From CAWGUU01 sp963825765 (GTDB lineage Bacteria > Actinomycetota > Acidimicrobiia > Acidimicrobiales > AC-14): a stretch of 8,074 bases of DNA. Shown here in pieces: positions 1 to 6,292 of this stretch. The position numbers and the translations under genes are program-made. The notes under the pieces were generated by a model that saw only the letters and a list, made by a program, of their open reading frames with translations, was not told where the DNA came from and searched no databases. Positions within the stretch are counted from its first letter, which is position 1. Each line of letters begins with the position of its first letter. The stretch covers positions 1 through 8,074 of the forward strand of contig CAWGUU010000006.1 of assembly GCA_963825765.1 (NCBI GenBank). The letters are read 5' to 3'.

Positions 1-2
1 CT

Positions 3-86
3 GCTGGGGACGTCCCGGCTAGTGCCGTCGAGGACGCGTTAGTGCAGGTCACCCGCCATCTAGCCCGCCAGGCCTTCGCCTCGTGA
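3..86 (+). CDS. Possible C-terminal end of an unknown protein (partial)
   Basis: An open frame enters from the left edge and ends at the TGA at 84-86. It gives about 27 residues ending VTRHLARQAFAS, with an acidic-to-basic helical look (SAVEDALVQVTRHL). The other two rightward frames stop within the first 42 bases. The fragment is too short to assign to a family. It could equally be a chance open frame in GC-rich DNA, so this is a weak call based only on composition and continuity. Confidence 0.3.
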   Translation, partial: AGDVPASAVEDALVQVTRHLARQAFAS

Positions 87-160
87 TCTCCCGTCCTGCA
101 CGATCCGGGGCCGTTCTGGACAAATTGCTGACATATGTAATGACAAGGCACCTCGGACGA

Positions 161-189
161 GGGCGGTCAAGGCCGGTCGAAGACCGCCC
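161..189. repeat. Inverted repeat, 8-bp perfect arms
   Basis: GGGCGGTC (161-168) and GACCGCCC (182-189) are perfect complements around a 13-base loop that itself contains GGCCGG. No T-run follows on either strand, so it is not a typical intrinsic terminator. It may be a transcript-end hairpin or a protein-binding site. Confidence 0.5.
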
Positions 190-238
190 GGAGGGGAAGC
201 CTTGACGGCCCGGGCCCGCCGCCTGGACAATGGGATCA

Positions 239-256
239 GAAGCCCGGCAGGGCTTC
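239..256. terminator. Hairpin, possible weak terminator
   Basis: GAAGCCC (239-245), loop GGCA, GGGCTTC (250-256) form a 7-bp perfect stem, followed on the + strand by only two T residues. It lies about 200 bases beyond the stop of the leftward membrane protein and could end that transcript. The missing U-tract makes a rho-independent terminator doubtful, though many actinobacterial terminators lack one. Confidence 0.35.
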
Positions 257-460
257 TTGGCCGACACACCACGCTCCGTCGACGTCGTAGTTGACGGCGA
301 GGTCCGTCCCTGGGAGGGCGGGCGCGACGGACTGAGCGATACCGCTCGCTTCTCGACCCCGTCAGGTGGGGCGGGAGGCGAGAGATAGCGGCACATATCA
401 GGAGACCCGGCGGCCGGCATGAGCGGGAGCGACCGACAGACGCGCCCGGACGTAGGCCAG

Positions 461-634
461 TCAGGCGAGCAGTCGGATGCCGACGAAGACGAACAGCATC
501 GCGAAGATGATCGGTGGGAGTTGCTGCGCCCGACGTGCCCATGCGTAGGGCGTTTCCGCCTTGAACAGCCTCGGCCCAAAGATAAGCAGCAGTCCCGCAA
601 GAACGAGACACAAAATTCCGAGGAAGAGGTCCAT
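461..634 (-). CDS. Small two-span membrane protein (57 aa), function unknown
   Basis: ATG at 634-632 to TGA at 463-461 gives 57 residues beginning MDLFLGILCLVLAGLLLIFG and ending FAMLFVFVGIRLLA. Residues about 3-20 and 41-56 are strongly hydrophobic. They are joined by a basic and polar stretch (RLFKAETPYAWARRAQQ), as expected of a hairpin inner-membrane protein. The hydrophobic pattern and lack of stops support a real gene despite its size. No strong ribosome binding site is seen. It lies 46 bases downstream of the stop of the 199-residue gene on the same strand and is probably co-transcribed. Its codons are visibly more A/T-rich than those of the relaxase, and its frame is intact. No family is recognised; holins and small stress or immunity membrane proteins share this shape. 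Confidence 0.7.
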   Translation of the reverse strand: MDLFLGILCLVLAGLLLIFGPRLFKAETPYAWARRAQQLPPIIFAMLFVFVGIRLLA

Positions 635-680
635 ACGCTGTGATCACCGTATCGGTGTCGCCGACGGCGCCGTGTGGGGC

Positions 681-1280
681 TCATCGGGTTCCCTGCCCAG
701 CAGCGTGATACGACGCCTGTCCCGCCAGGGAGCGAATGCGCTGTCGCGCTCCGGCGGCCAGTTTCGCCGCTGCCCGCCGCTCCTCGGGCGACCCTTCGAG
801 CTCAAGGCGCATCACCTGGGCCTCGAAGTCCTCATCCCACAGGTTCGCCGCCAGTTGGGCGGCGAACCGAAGGAGCCGTGGCTGAGGAGCAACAATGCGG
901 TGGAGCACGACTGCGCGCAGCGGATGGATGACGTGACTCGGGAGACGCGCATTCGCGAGCCCGTGCATCAGGTCCCCCTTGAGGTAGCCCGAACGGAAGC
1001 ACCAGGGATCCGCCACCAAGAAATTCGTCGCCTCCTCGATTGCGTCCAATCGTCCGGCGCGAATGCCGGCGAGTACCTCGTCATATGGGGCGTAGAGAGC
1101 GTCGAACGCCGAGCGGAACGCGGCTGCAGCATCGCGCCAGGCGTCGTCTGCAGCCGCCGAACCGTCTCGGGCGATGTAGGCACGGTGGAGTGCCATGCGC
1201 AGGGCTTCTACCTCTGCCGCCCGGGTAGTGACTCCCGGCTGCCACCGCTTTGTCATCACCAGCAGCGTACGGAGCCTCAT
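681..1280 (-). CDS. Hypothetical protein (199 aa), largely alpha-helical
   Basis: The frame runs from ATG 1280 to TGA 681 without interruption. A second ATG nine codons in (1256) begins MTKRWQPG and could be the true start; neither has a clear ribosome binding site. The protein is rich in Ala, Arg, Leu and Glu. It has a predicted helical N-terminal half (EVEALRMALHRAYIARD, FRSAFDALYAPYDEVLAGI), a more distinctive centre (NFLVADPWCFRSGYLKGDLM) and a basic helical tail. No signal peptide, membrane segment or catalytic motif is apparent. It starts 45 bases after the likely end of the relaxase and precedes the 57-residue membrane protein on the same strand, so it is probably the fourth gene of the leftward unit. 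I do not recognise the family. It is called as real because its composition is protein-like and the frame stays open for 600 bases. Confidence 0.75.
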   Translation of the reverse strand: MRLRTLLVMTKRWQPGVTTRAAEVEALRMALHRAYIARDGSAAADDAWRDAAAAFRSAFDALYAPYDEVLAGIRAGRLDAIEEATNFLVADPWCFRSGYLKGDLMHGLANARLPSHVIHPLRAVVLHRIVAPQPRLLRFAAQLAANLWDEDFEAQVMRLELEGSPEERRAAAKLAAGARQRIRSLAGQASYHAAGQGTR

Positions 1281-1325
1281 GTTGGTGGTGGTCCCTATTG
1301 CCGGATCCTCATGAGGCCCCGCTCC

Positions 1326-4300
1326 CTACCCGGTGATGGAATATCGCTCCGTAGGCAGCTTTACCGATCGGTACGCGAGGGATGCGACCTCATCCCCGAG
1401 AAGCGGCTCGCCCGTCTCCACCTCAGTGACTGAGTTCGAGGCCGCGCGGTTCGATCGCATGGACCTTCCCGACTGTGCGGTCCAAGCTGTCGCAGGCCTT
1501 CGAGGCGGCCCGTTGACTGGCGTCGAAGGCGGTGTCGTCCCAGCCACGTGAGCGCCCGAGTGTGGTGACGTCGAAGGCGGCACAGTGCTGGTCGATGCGG
1601 GCCGCCGCCTCGTCCCACAGGCGGGCGGCAGCACCGTGTTCGGGTCGCGGGCCGAGGCGGTCGATGAGGTGGTCGGGCAGGTCGGCGACCAGGCCTGGCA
1701 CCCGGGCGACGAGGTCCCGGTCGAGTTCTCGGCGGATGCCGTGGCGCTCGCGGTCGAGGCTGGGGCGCTCCCGTATGGTCGCCTGGGCTCGCTCAAGCGC
1801 CGCCTCCAGTTCGGGCCGGTGACCCTGCAGTTCCGCCATCTCGGCCGTGCAGGCCTCGATGCGGCCCACCGCCTGGTTCAGGTTCCCCTGGGCCTGCGAG
1901 ATCTCCGAGCGGTGCAGGCGCCGCAGCAGGGGCCGGTCGAGGGCTTCCAGGACGTCCTCGGAGTCGTCCCGCGTGAGCTCGGCCTCGGCCAGGCGCCCGG
2001 CCAGCTCGTCGTGGCGCAGCGTGTTCCGGTCGAGTTGTTCGCTGTAGCGGCCGATGGCGTCCACCGCCGTCGACAGCGAGCGGGTGATCTCGTGCTCGCC
2101 GCTCCAGGAGCTTTCGGAGCTGCGCCCCGTCCAGTTGGTCCCCGACGCCGCGGCCGTGGCCGTCGGGCTCCCGGCGTAGCTCGGCCCGGCGGGCGACGGC
2201 GGGCTCGTCGATCCAGTCCCTGACCAGGGCCTGGCCGATGACGTCGATGGCGGTCTGCTCGGCCTGGAGGGCGACGAAGGCCTCGTTGCTCAGCCGGCCC
2301 CGGGTCATGGGCACGTAGACGCCGCGGGTGTCGGTGGGGCCGTCGAGGAACAGGAGCGAGCGGTCGACGGTGCGGCCCTGGTTGGCGTGGCTGGTCTCGG
2401 CGTAGGCGAGCTCCACGTGCTCGGCCACGTAGTCGGCGGGGAGGCGGACAGTTCCCGTGCGGCCGGACACGGTGACGTCGCCCCGGTGGACGTCGGTGAC
2501 GGCCCACCGGTCGCGGTTCTTGACCATCAGGCCCCGGTCGGTGTGCAGGTCCCGGTCGTTGCGCCGGGTGGCGACCACGTCGCCCCGGTAGAGCCGGTAG
2601 TCGCCCACCGACACCGACGGCCCGTGGATGTCGAGCTCGCCCGCCTCCGCCCGCAGGGCCTGGGCTCGCAGGTTGAGCTCCACGACCGTCTCGTTGGTGG
2701 GCGCCATCATGGCCACGCGTCTCGCCCCGGGTCCGGGCCTGCCACCAGGCGTCGACCACCGCCTCCTCCATCTGGCCGGCCGTCCCGCCGTGGAGGCGGT
2801 CGTGGTGGTCGTAGAGGTCGACGATCTCGGTGTCGCCCCGGCGCAGGGCCGAGGCTGGCGTCGCGCTCCCACTCGTTGGCGAAGCGGTGGACCCGGTCGA
2901 GCTCGATCGCGCCGTAGGTGTCGACGAGGTGGCCGAACATGCCCGAGCGGCCGACGGCGGAGAACTGCAGCGGGTCGCCGACCAGGGCCAGGCGCCAGCC
3001 CCGGGCGTCGGCCAGCTCCGCCAGCTCGGCCAGCTTGGGGGTGGAGACCATGGCGGCCTCGTCGACGATCACCGTCGCCCCCGGGGGCAGGTCGTAGCGG
3101 TGGTCGGGGGGACGGTCGAGGCGGTGCTCGACGAGGAGCTTGTCGAGGGTGTCGGCGTCGAGGCCGGCGTCGACGGCCAGCACCTCGGCCGCCGCCGCCG
3201 AGGGGGCGACGCCGAACACGGCCCGCCCGTCGGCCCGGAGCTGCTCGACCGCCGGAGCGAAGGCCGTGGTCTTGCCGGTGCCGGCGGGGCCGACGACGAG
3301 CACCAGTTCCCGGTTGCCGGCCACGGCTCCCGCCACCTCCGCTGGGGCTTGGACAGGGCCAGGCTCATCGTCGGACGCGTCCAGGGCGACGTCGCCACCG
3401 GCGGCGGCCAGGCGGCGCTCGGCCCAGTGCGAGGAGGCGCTCCTCCTGGGCGAGGATCTCGGGCGTGGTCAGGGCCCGGTCGACGGCGGACTCGGTGATG
3501 GGGCGGCCGTCGCGGCGCAGGGCCACGCCGTCGGGGACGGGCCGGGAGATGTCGACCAGGCGCTCGGCGATGACCTGCTCGGCCAGCTGGTCCAGCCACG
3601 GCACCAGGACCTCGGCGTCGATGGCGACGTCGGTGGGCACGGCCGCGGCCAGCTCCCGGACCAGCTCGGCCGGCCGCCACGTCGACTGCTTCTCGGCCAG
3701 GGACTCGACGGCCCGGGCGACGAGCAGCTCCGCGGTCGCCTCGTCCATGGCCCGGCCGGTGCTCGGCTGCGACACGGCGGCGGCGATGACGTACTCGGGG
3801 TCGTGGCCGATGGCGGTCGGCCCGCTCGGCCCACTCCGCGTGCGAGCGACCGGCGTCGTCGCCTGGGACTTGGACGGCCGGCTGTCGATCACCGCCTCGC
3901 GCTCGAGCCGCCACCGCTCCCGGGGCGTCGGGTCGCGCTCGAAGGACTCGACGAACCGCTCGAGCTTCTCCTCGATGCGCTCCTCGACCGCCTTGGTGCG
4001 CGACGAGAACTCGGCCAGCACGTCGTCGGGGACGCCGGCGATCTCGGCGATGCCGTTGACCGGCTCGGCCCACTCCACCCCGAGGCGACCGGGTCAGCTC
4101 GGCCCGCAGGCCGGCGTGGTAGAGGGCGGACAGCGTCCGCTGGTCGCGCTTGATGGTGCGGGCGTCGAGCGCCAGCCAGCGGCCGTCGTCGGCGAGCGAC
4201 CCGGTTGGCGATGACGACGTGGGTGTGCAGCTGGGGGTCGAGCGCCCGGCTGGTGTGCTGGCGGAAGCAGGCGGCGGCGATGCCCTCGGCGTCGAGCGTG

Positions 4301-4709
4301 CGCACCTGGCCGCCGATGCGGTAGCGGGTGTGGGCGTGGTCCTCGATCCAGTCGACCATGGCCGCCACCGCGGCGTCGTGGGCGTCGAGCACCGCGGCCC
4401 GGGTGGCGTCGTCGCCGAGGGCGAAGAGCACCGACACCGACTTCGGCGCCGAGCGCGGTCACGTCGAAGCCCCGCACCGATCCCTCGCCGTAGTGGCGGC
4501 CGAGGGCCGCGCCGGTGCGGGGGTCGAGCCCGGCCATCAGGGCCAGGAAGGCGTCGTCGTCGACCTCGTTCACCAGCCCGAGGCGGCCGGCGCCGAGGCC
4601 CTGCCACACGCCCGGCAGGCTCGCCCGCGTCGAGGTAGTAGCTGGGCAGGGCCTCGACGTAGTAGCGGCCGGCGTCGGCCCCCTTGAGCGTCGTGACCCG
4701 CACGGTCAT
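1326..4709 (-). CDS. mobF: MobF/TraA-type conjugative relaxase with SF1 helicase domain, frame interrupted
   Basis: The protein nicks one strand at oriT through a tyrosine and then unwinds the DNA for transfer. The N-terminus MTVRVTTLKGADAGRYYVEA has Tyr pairs at 16/17 and 24/25. The metal-binding His triad lies in HTSRALDPQLHTHVVIANR, at residues 151, 161 and 163 once extra bases are removed, matching the spacing known for TrwC. A RecD-like helicase follows: Walker A GPAGTGKT (about 472-479), Walker B VIVDEAAM (D548-E549), GDPLQF, SHANQGRTVD and YVPMTRGR. A coiled-coil-like tail ends the protein. The reading changes frame near 4610, 4453, 4197, 4086, 3424, 2850, 2717 and 2098, each time as if one base were extra. 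A ninth change near 1431 joins a protein-like tail ending SITG at TAG 1326; without it the gene ends at 1423. The corrected length is about 1124 residues. GTG 4724 is an alternative start, but MTVRV is the usual family beginning. Confidence 0.9.
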
Positions 4710-4848
4710 CGGCACCACCCGCACGGGTGTGCACTCGTCTGTCCTGAATTGCGACGGAGGCGGTGGGCTGTCGGAGTCGAGGCGGCACGTCCTCGGGCTG
4801 GCGGTTGGTGCTGCGATGAATGGCCTTGCTGCGGGGAGTGCGCGGTGC
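4710..4848. promoter_or_regulatory. Relaxase leader; candidate oriT or operator region
   Basis: These 139 bases separate the stop of the winged-helix gene from the relaxase ATG. They hold a near-perfect palindrome just before the start (4716-4729) and a CGAGG/CCTCG repeat (4778-4782 and 4791-4795). MobF relaxases often act at an oriT close to their own gene, which makes this the best candidate in the window, but no known nic consensus is recognised. No strong ribosome binding site precedes the relaxase ATG. Confidence 0.35.
4716..4729. repeat. 14-base palindrome before the relaxase start
   Basis: CACCCG, two bases, CGGGTG: the arms are perfectly complementary and end six bases upstream of ATG 4709. 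In the transcript it would place a tight hairpin beside the start codon. As DNA it could be an operator or part of a nick region. It overlaps the alternative GTG start at 4724. Confidence 0.45.
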
Positions 4849-5179
4849 TCATCGGACTGGGCTGGTGGTCGTGACGGAGATGCCGGTGTCGGCGAGGTGG
4901 AGGACGTAGGTCGGGGGATGGAAGGGGTCGGATGTCGTGGTGATGCGACTGATGACTCGGGCTCGGGTGAGCTGGCGGAGTCGGCGGTGGACGGTGTCCT
5001 TGGAGCAGACCTTGAGGTGGTCGGCGATCTGGCGGACGCTGGTCTCGACTTCGAGGCGGCCGTCGCGGAGCTGGGCCCGGGAGGCCAGGTTGTCGACGAT
5101 CGACCAGCGCGTCGGCGCCGAAGCGGTGGACGAAGGTCAGCACCTGGGGGTAGCGGTGCTCGATGCAGGCGTCACTCAT
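4849..5179 (-). CDS. Winged-helix DNA-binding protein (about 109 aa), one frame break
   Basis: The gene starts at ATG 5179, overlapping the end of the excisionase-like gene by 8 bases, and reads MSDACIEHRYPQVLTFVHRF to GADALV. The frame changes near 5101 by one extra base. After that it reads VDNLASRAQLRDGRLEVETS, VRQIADHLKVCSKDTVHRRL and RQLTRARVISRI, ending VTTTSPVR with TGA at 4851-4849. The segment QIADHLKVCSKDTVHRRLRQL is a clear helix-turn-helix, and the following VISRITTT plus TYVLHLAD fit the wing strands. It is probably a transcription factor or DNA-processing accessory of the element. Overlap with the upstream gene suggests translational coupling. Without the frame correction the C-terminal half turns into a Pro/His/Arg-rich shadow. 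A role in replication initiation cannot be excluded. Confidence 0.7.
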
Positions 5180-5390
5180 CGGCCTCGTCCTCGGGCTCGA
5201 TCTCGGCCAGGCGCAGCAGGGCGGCGGTGGGGATGCGCAGGCAGCGGCCGAAGCGAACGACGGGGATCCCCTCCTTGCCGCCGGTCGCCCGCCACCGCCG
5301 GGTCTGCTCGTAGAGCTGGGACCGGCCCAGCTGGGTGAGCTCCTGGGCTTGGTCGACCCGCAGGAACGGGGGAAGATCGTCGAATCGCAT
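5172..5390 (-). CDS. Excisionase-like helix-turn-helix protein (72 aa)
   Basis: An uninterrupted frame from ATG 5390 to TGA 5172. The core LRVDQAQELTQLGRSQLYEQ followed by IPVVRFGRCLRIPTAALLRL matches the MerR-like HTH of excisionases: a recognition helix, then a short wing with the typical IP.VR.G..LR.P pattern. Such proteins bend DNA at attachment sites to steer the integrase toward excision; here that role is inferred from family and position. It is the first gene of the leftward unit, has a strong ribosome binding site (5398-5404), and starts across the control region from the XRE/integrase pair. The acidic tail (EIEPEDEADE) overlaps the start of the next gene. Unlike the larger genes around it, this one has no frame break. 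Confidence 0.85.
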   Translation of the reverse strand: MRFDDLPPFLRVDQAQELTQLGRSQLYEQTRRWRATGGKEGIPVVRFGRCLRIPTAALLRLAEIEPEDEADE

Positions 5391-5397
5391 CTGGCGG

Positions 5398-5404
5398 CCC
5401 TCCT
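5398..5404 (-). promoter_or_regulatory. Strong ribosome binding site of the excisionase-like gene
   Basis: On the minus strand AGGAGGG ends seven bases before ATG 5390. It fixes the start of that gene and is the strongest Shine-Dalgarno match in the window. Confidence 0.75.
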
Positions 5405-5413
5405 GGGTCGTGC

Positions 5414-5429
5414 CTTACACTGGCGTAAG
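5414..5429. promoter_or_regulatory. Putative operator, CTTAC-N6-GTAAG
   Basis: CTTAC (5414-5418) and GTAAG (5425-5429) are perfect inverted arms around a six-base spacer, and an extra TTAC half-site follows at 5435-5438. The repeat overlaps a possible -10 box and lies 10 bases upstream of the excisionase-like gene's ribosome binding site. A site of this form between divergent units next to an XRE gene is a natural target for the XRE repressor, though this is inferred from position only. Confidence 0.5.
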
Positions 5430-5513
5430 TCTCATTACCATGATGGGGGTCCGAGCCGGACGGCGCAACCGCCATGTGGATGACCGCTGTCCCTTATCTG
5501 CGACGGGTGACCG

Positions 5514-6292
5514 ATGGCCAAGCCGAAGCGAGGTAGCAGTACCGGCGGCGACGGGGGCTGGACGGCGAGCCAGGTCGTGGCCCACAACCTCACCCAGGCC
5601 CGCGAGCTGCGGGGCATGACCCAGACCGAGGTGGCCGAGCGGCTCAGCCGGTTCACCGGCACGGCCTGGACGGCGACCACCGTGGCCCAGGCCGAGGGAT
5701 CGGTCACCGGCAACCGGGTGCGGCAGTTCACGGCCAACGAGCTGGTCGCCCTCGCCCGCACCTTCGACCTGCCGGTCCTGTACTTCTTCCTTCCGCCCGA
5801 GGACAGGCCGGGACGCTGCGCATGCCCGACGATCGCCGGGCGGGGATCGCCGTGGGAGTACCTGCTGCTCCTGGTGTGGGGCCATACGGGGAACTTCCCC
5901 GAGGTCGCCGACCGGGCGGCTCCCTGGGCCCACGCCTCGACGGTCGCTCGTCCCGCATCGACGACGTGCTCGACCCGACCGAGGATTGGCGTGCTGCGGC
6001 GTCGTGGACATGCGCGACCGCCTCACGCCGGAGGACATGCTGGCGGTGGCCTTCAACGGCCTCGCCCGCCGGCGCGATGCGAGGATCGAAGGTGCCCGGG
6101 AAGGCGTTGGAGAAAATGATCGCCGACCTCCATGGGCTCGCCTACGCCCTGGAGGCTTTCGACAACTACAGGCCCGGGACGTTCTTCGATGCCGAGATGC
6201 TGCGGGAGGTCGCCGCTCGGAAGGACCGGGCGAGCGTCGAGGCCGAGGACGGGGCAGTCGACCCCGACGAGCCGATGGAGGACGAGCGATGA
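5514..6292 (+). CDS. XRE-family regulator with long C-terminal region (about 256 aa), frame interrupted
   Basis: ATG 5514 opens a protein whose residues about 20-65 form an XRE helix-turn-helix (VVAHNLTQARELRGMTQTEV, AERLSRFTGTAWTATTVAQA), followed by ELVALARTFDLPVLYFFLPP. The C-terminal part is pieced together across frames: LRMPDD, then PWEYLLLLVWGHTGNFPEVA, RIDDVLDPTEDW, VVDMRDRLTPEDMLAVAFNG, and finally KALEKMIADLHGLAYALEAF to the TGA at 6292. Single one-extra-base changes fall near 5849 and 6088. Net two-base changes fall near 5805, 5945-5960 and 5990-6000; each is two extra bases or one missing. The first half matches phage and ICE repressors; the C-terminal region is unrecognised and shows no HExxH peptidase motif. 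It overlaps the integrase by four bases (ATGA), so the two are coupled, and it probably represses one or both divergent units. Confidence 0.75.
6277..6282 (+). promoter_or_regulatory. Ribosome binding site of the integrase
   Basis: GGAGGA lies inside the end of the XRE gene, six bases before ATG 6289. With the ATGA overlap it supports this integrase start. Confidence 0.7.

Larger units (their letters stand above)
87..460. other. Stretch without a convincing gene
   Basis: Between the possible gene tail at 86 and the stop of the small membrane protein at 461, no frame on either strand reads like protein. A 52-codon rightward frame (230-388) is open but has no ribosome binding site and only moderate third-position GC, so it is not called. 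The stretch carries two inverted repeats (161-189 and 239-256), described separately, and an A/T-rich patch at 121-145 around a CATATG. It could hold the terminator of the leftward unit. Confidence 0.5.
5391..5513. promoter_or_regulatory. Divergent control region between the two gene units
   Basis: These 123 bases lie between the starts of the leftward excisionase-like gene and the rightward XRE gene, and must hold promoters for both. The sequence is visibly more A/T-rich around 5411-5445 than its surroundings. TACACT (5416-5421) and TACCAT (5436-5441) resemble -10 boxes for rightward transcription, but no convincing -35 box accompanies either. Leftward boxes are not clear. An inverted repeat sits in the A/T-rich part. 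Confidence 0.55.

Noticed and set aside
230..388. Small rightward open frame of 52 codons
   Set aside because: No ribosome binding site, only moderate third-position GC, and it contains the hairpin at 239-256. Not enough to call a gene.
1307..1316. 10-base palindrome CCTCATGAGG before the 199-residue gene
   Set aside because: It is short and lies in the gap after the relaxase; palindromes of this size occur by chance and no partner site was seen.
1362..1373. 12-base perfect palindrome TACCGATCGGTA
   Set aside because: It falls within the likely relaxase tail and can be explained by the codons there; no second copy was found.
1440..1460. GGTTCGATCGC resembling a tRNA T-loop
   Set aside because: It lies inside relaxase coding sequence and no acceptor stem or anticodon arm can be built around it.
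2628..4214. Very long open frame of 528 codons on the + strand across the relaxase
   Set aside because: It is extremely rich in Arg, Pro, Gly and Ser with no motifs, and lies antisense to recognisable relaxase and helicase motifs. It is a typical GC-rich shadow.
3069..4724. A 551-codon leftward frame that could be called as one intact relaxase-size protein
   Set aside because: Only its first 30 or so residues, a short piece near 4090-4196, and nothing near the helicase read as relaxase. The rest is Arg/Pro-rich out-of-frame sequence.
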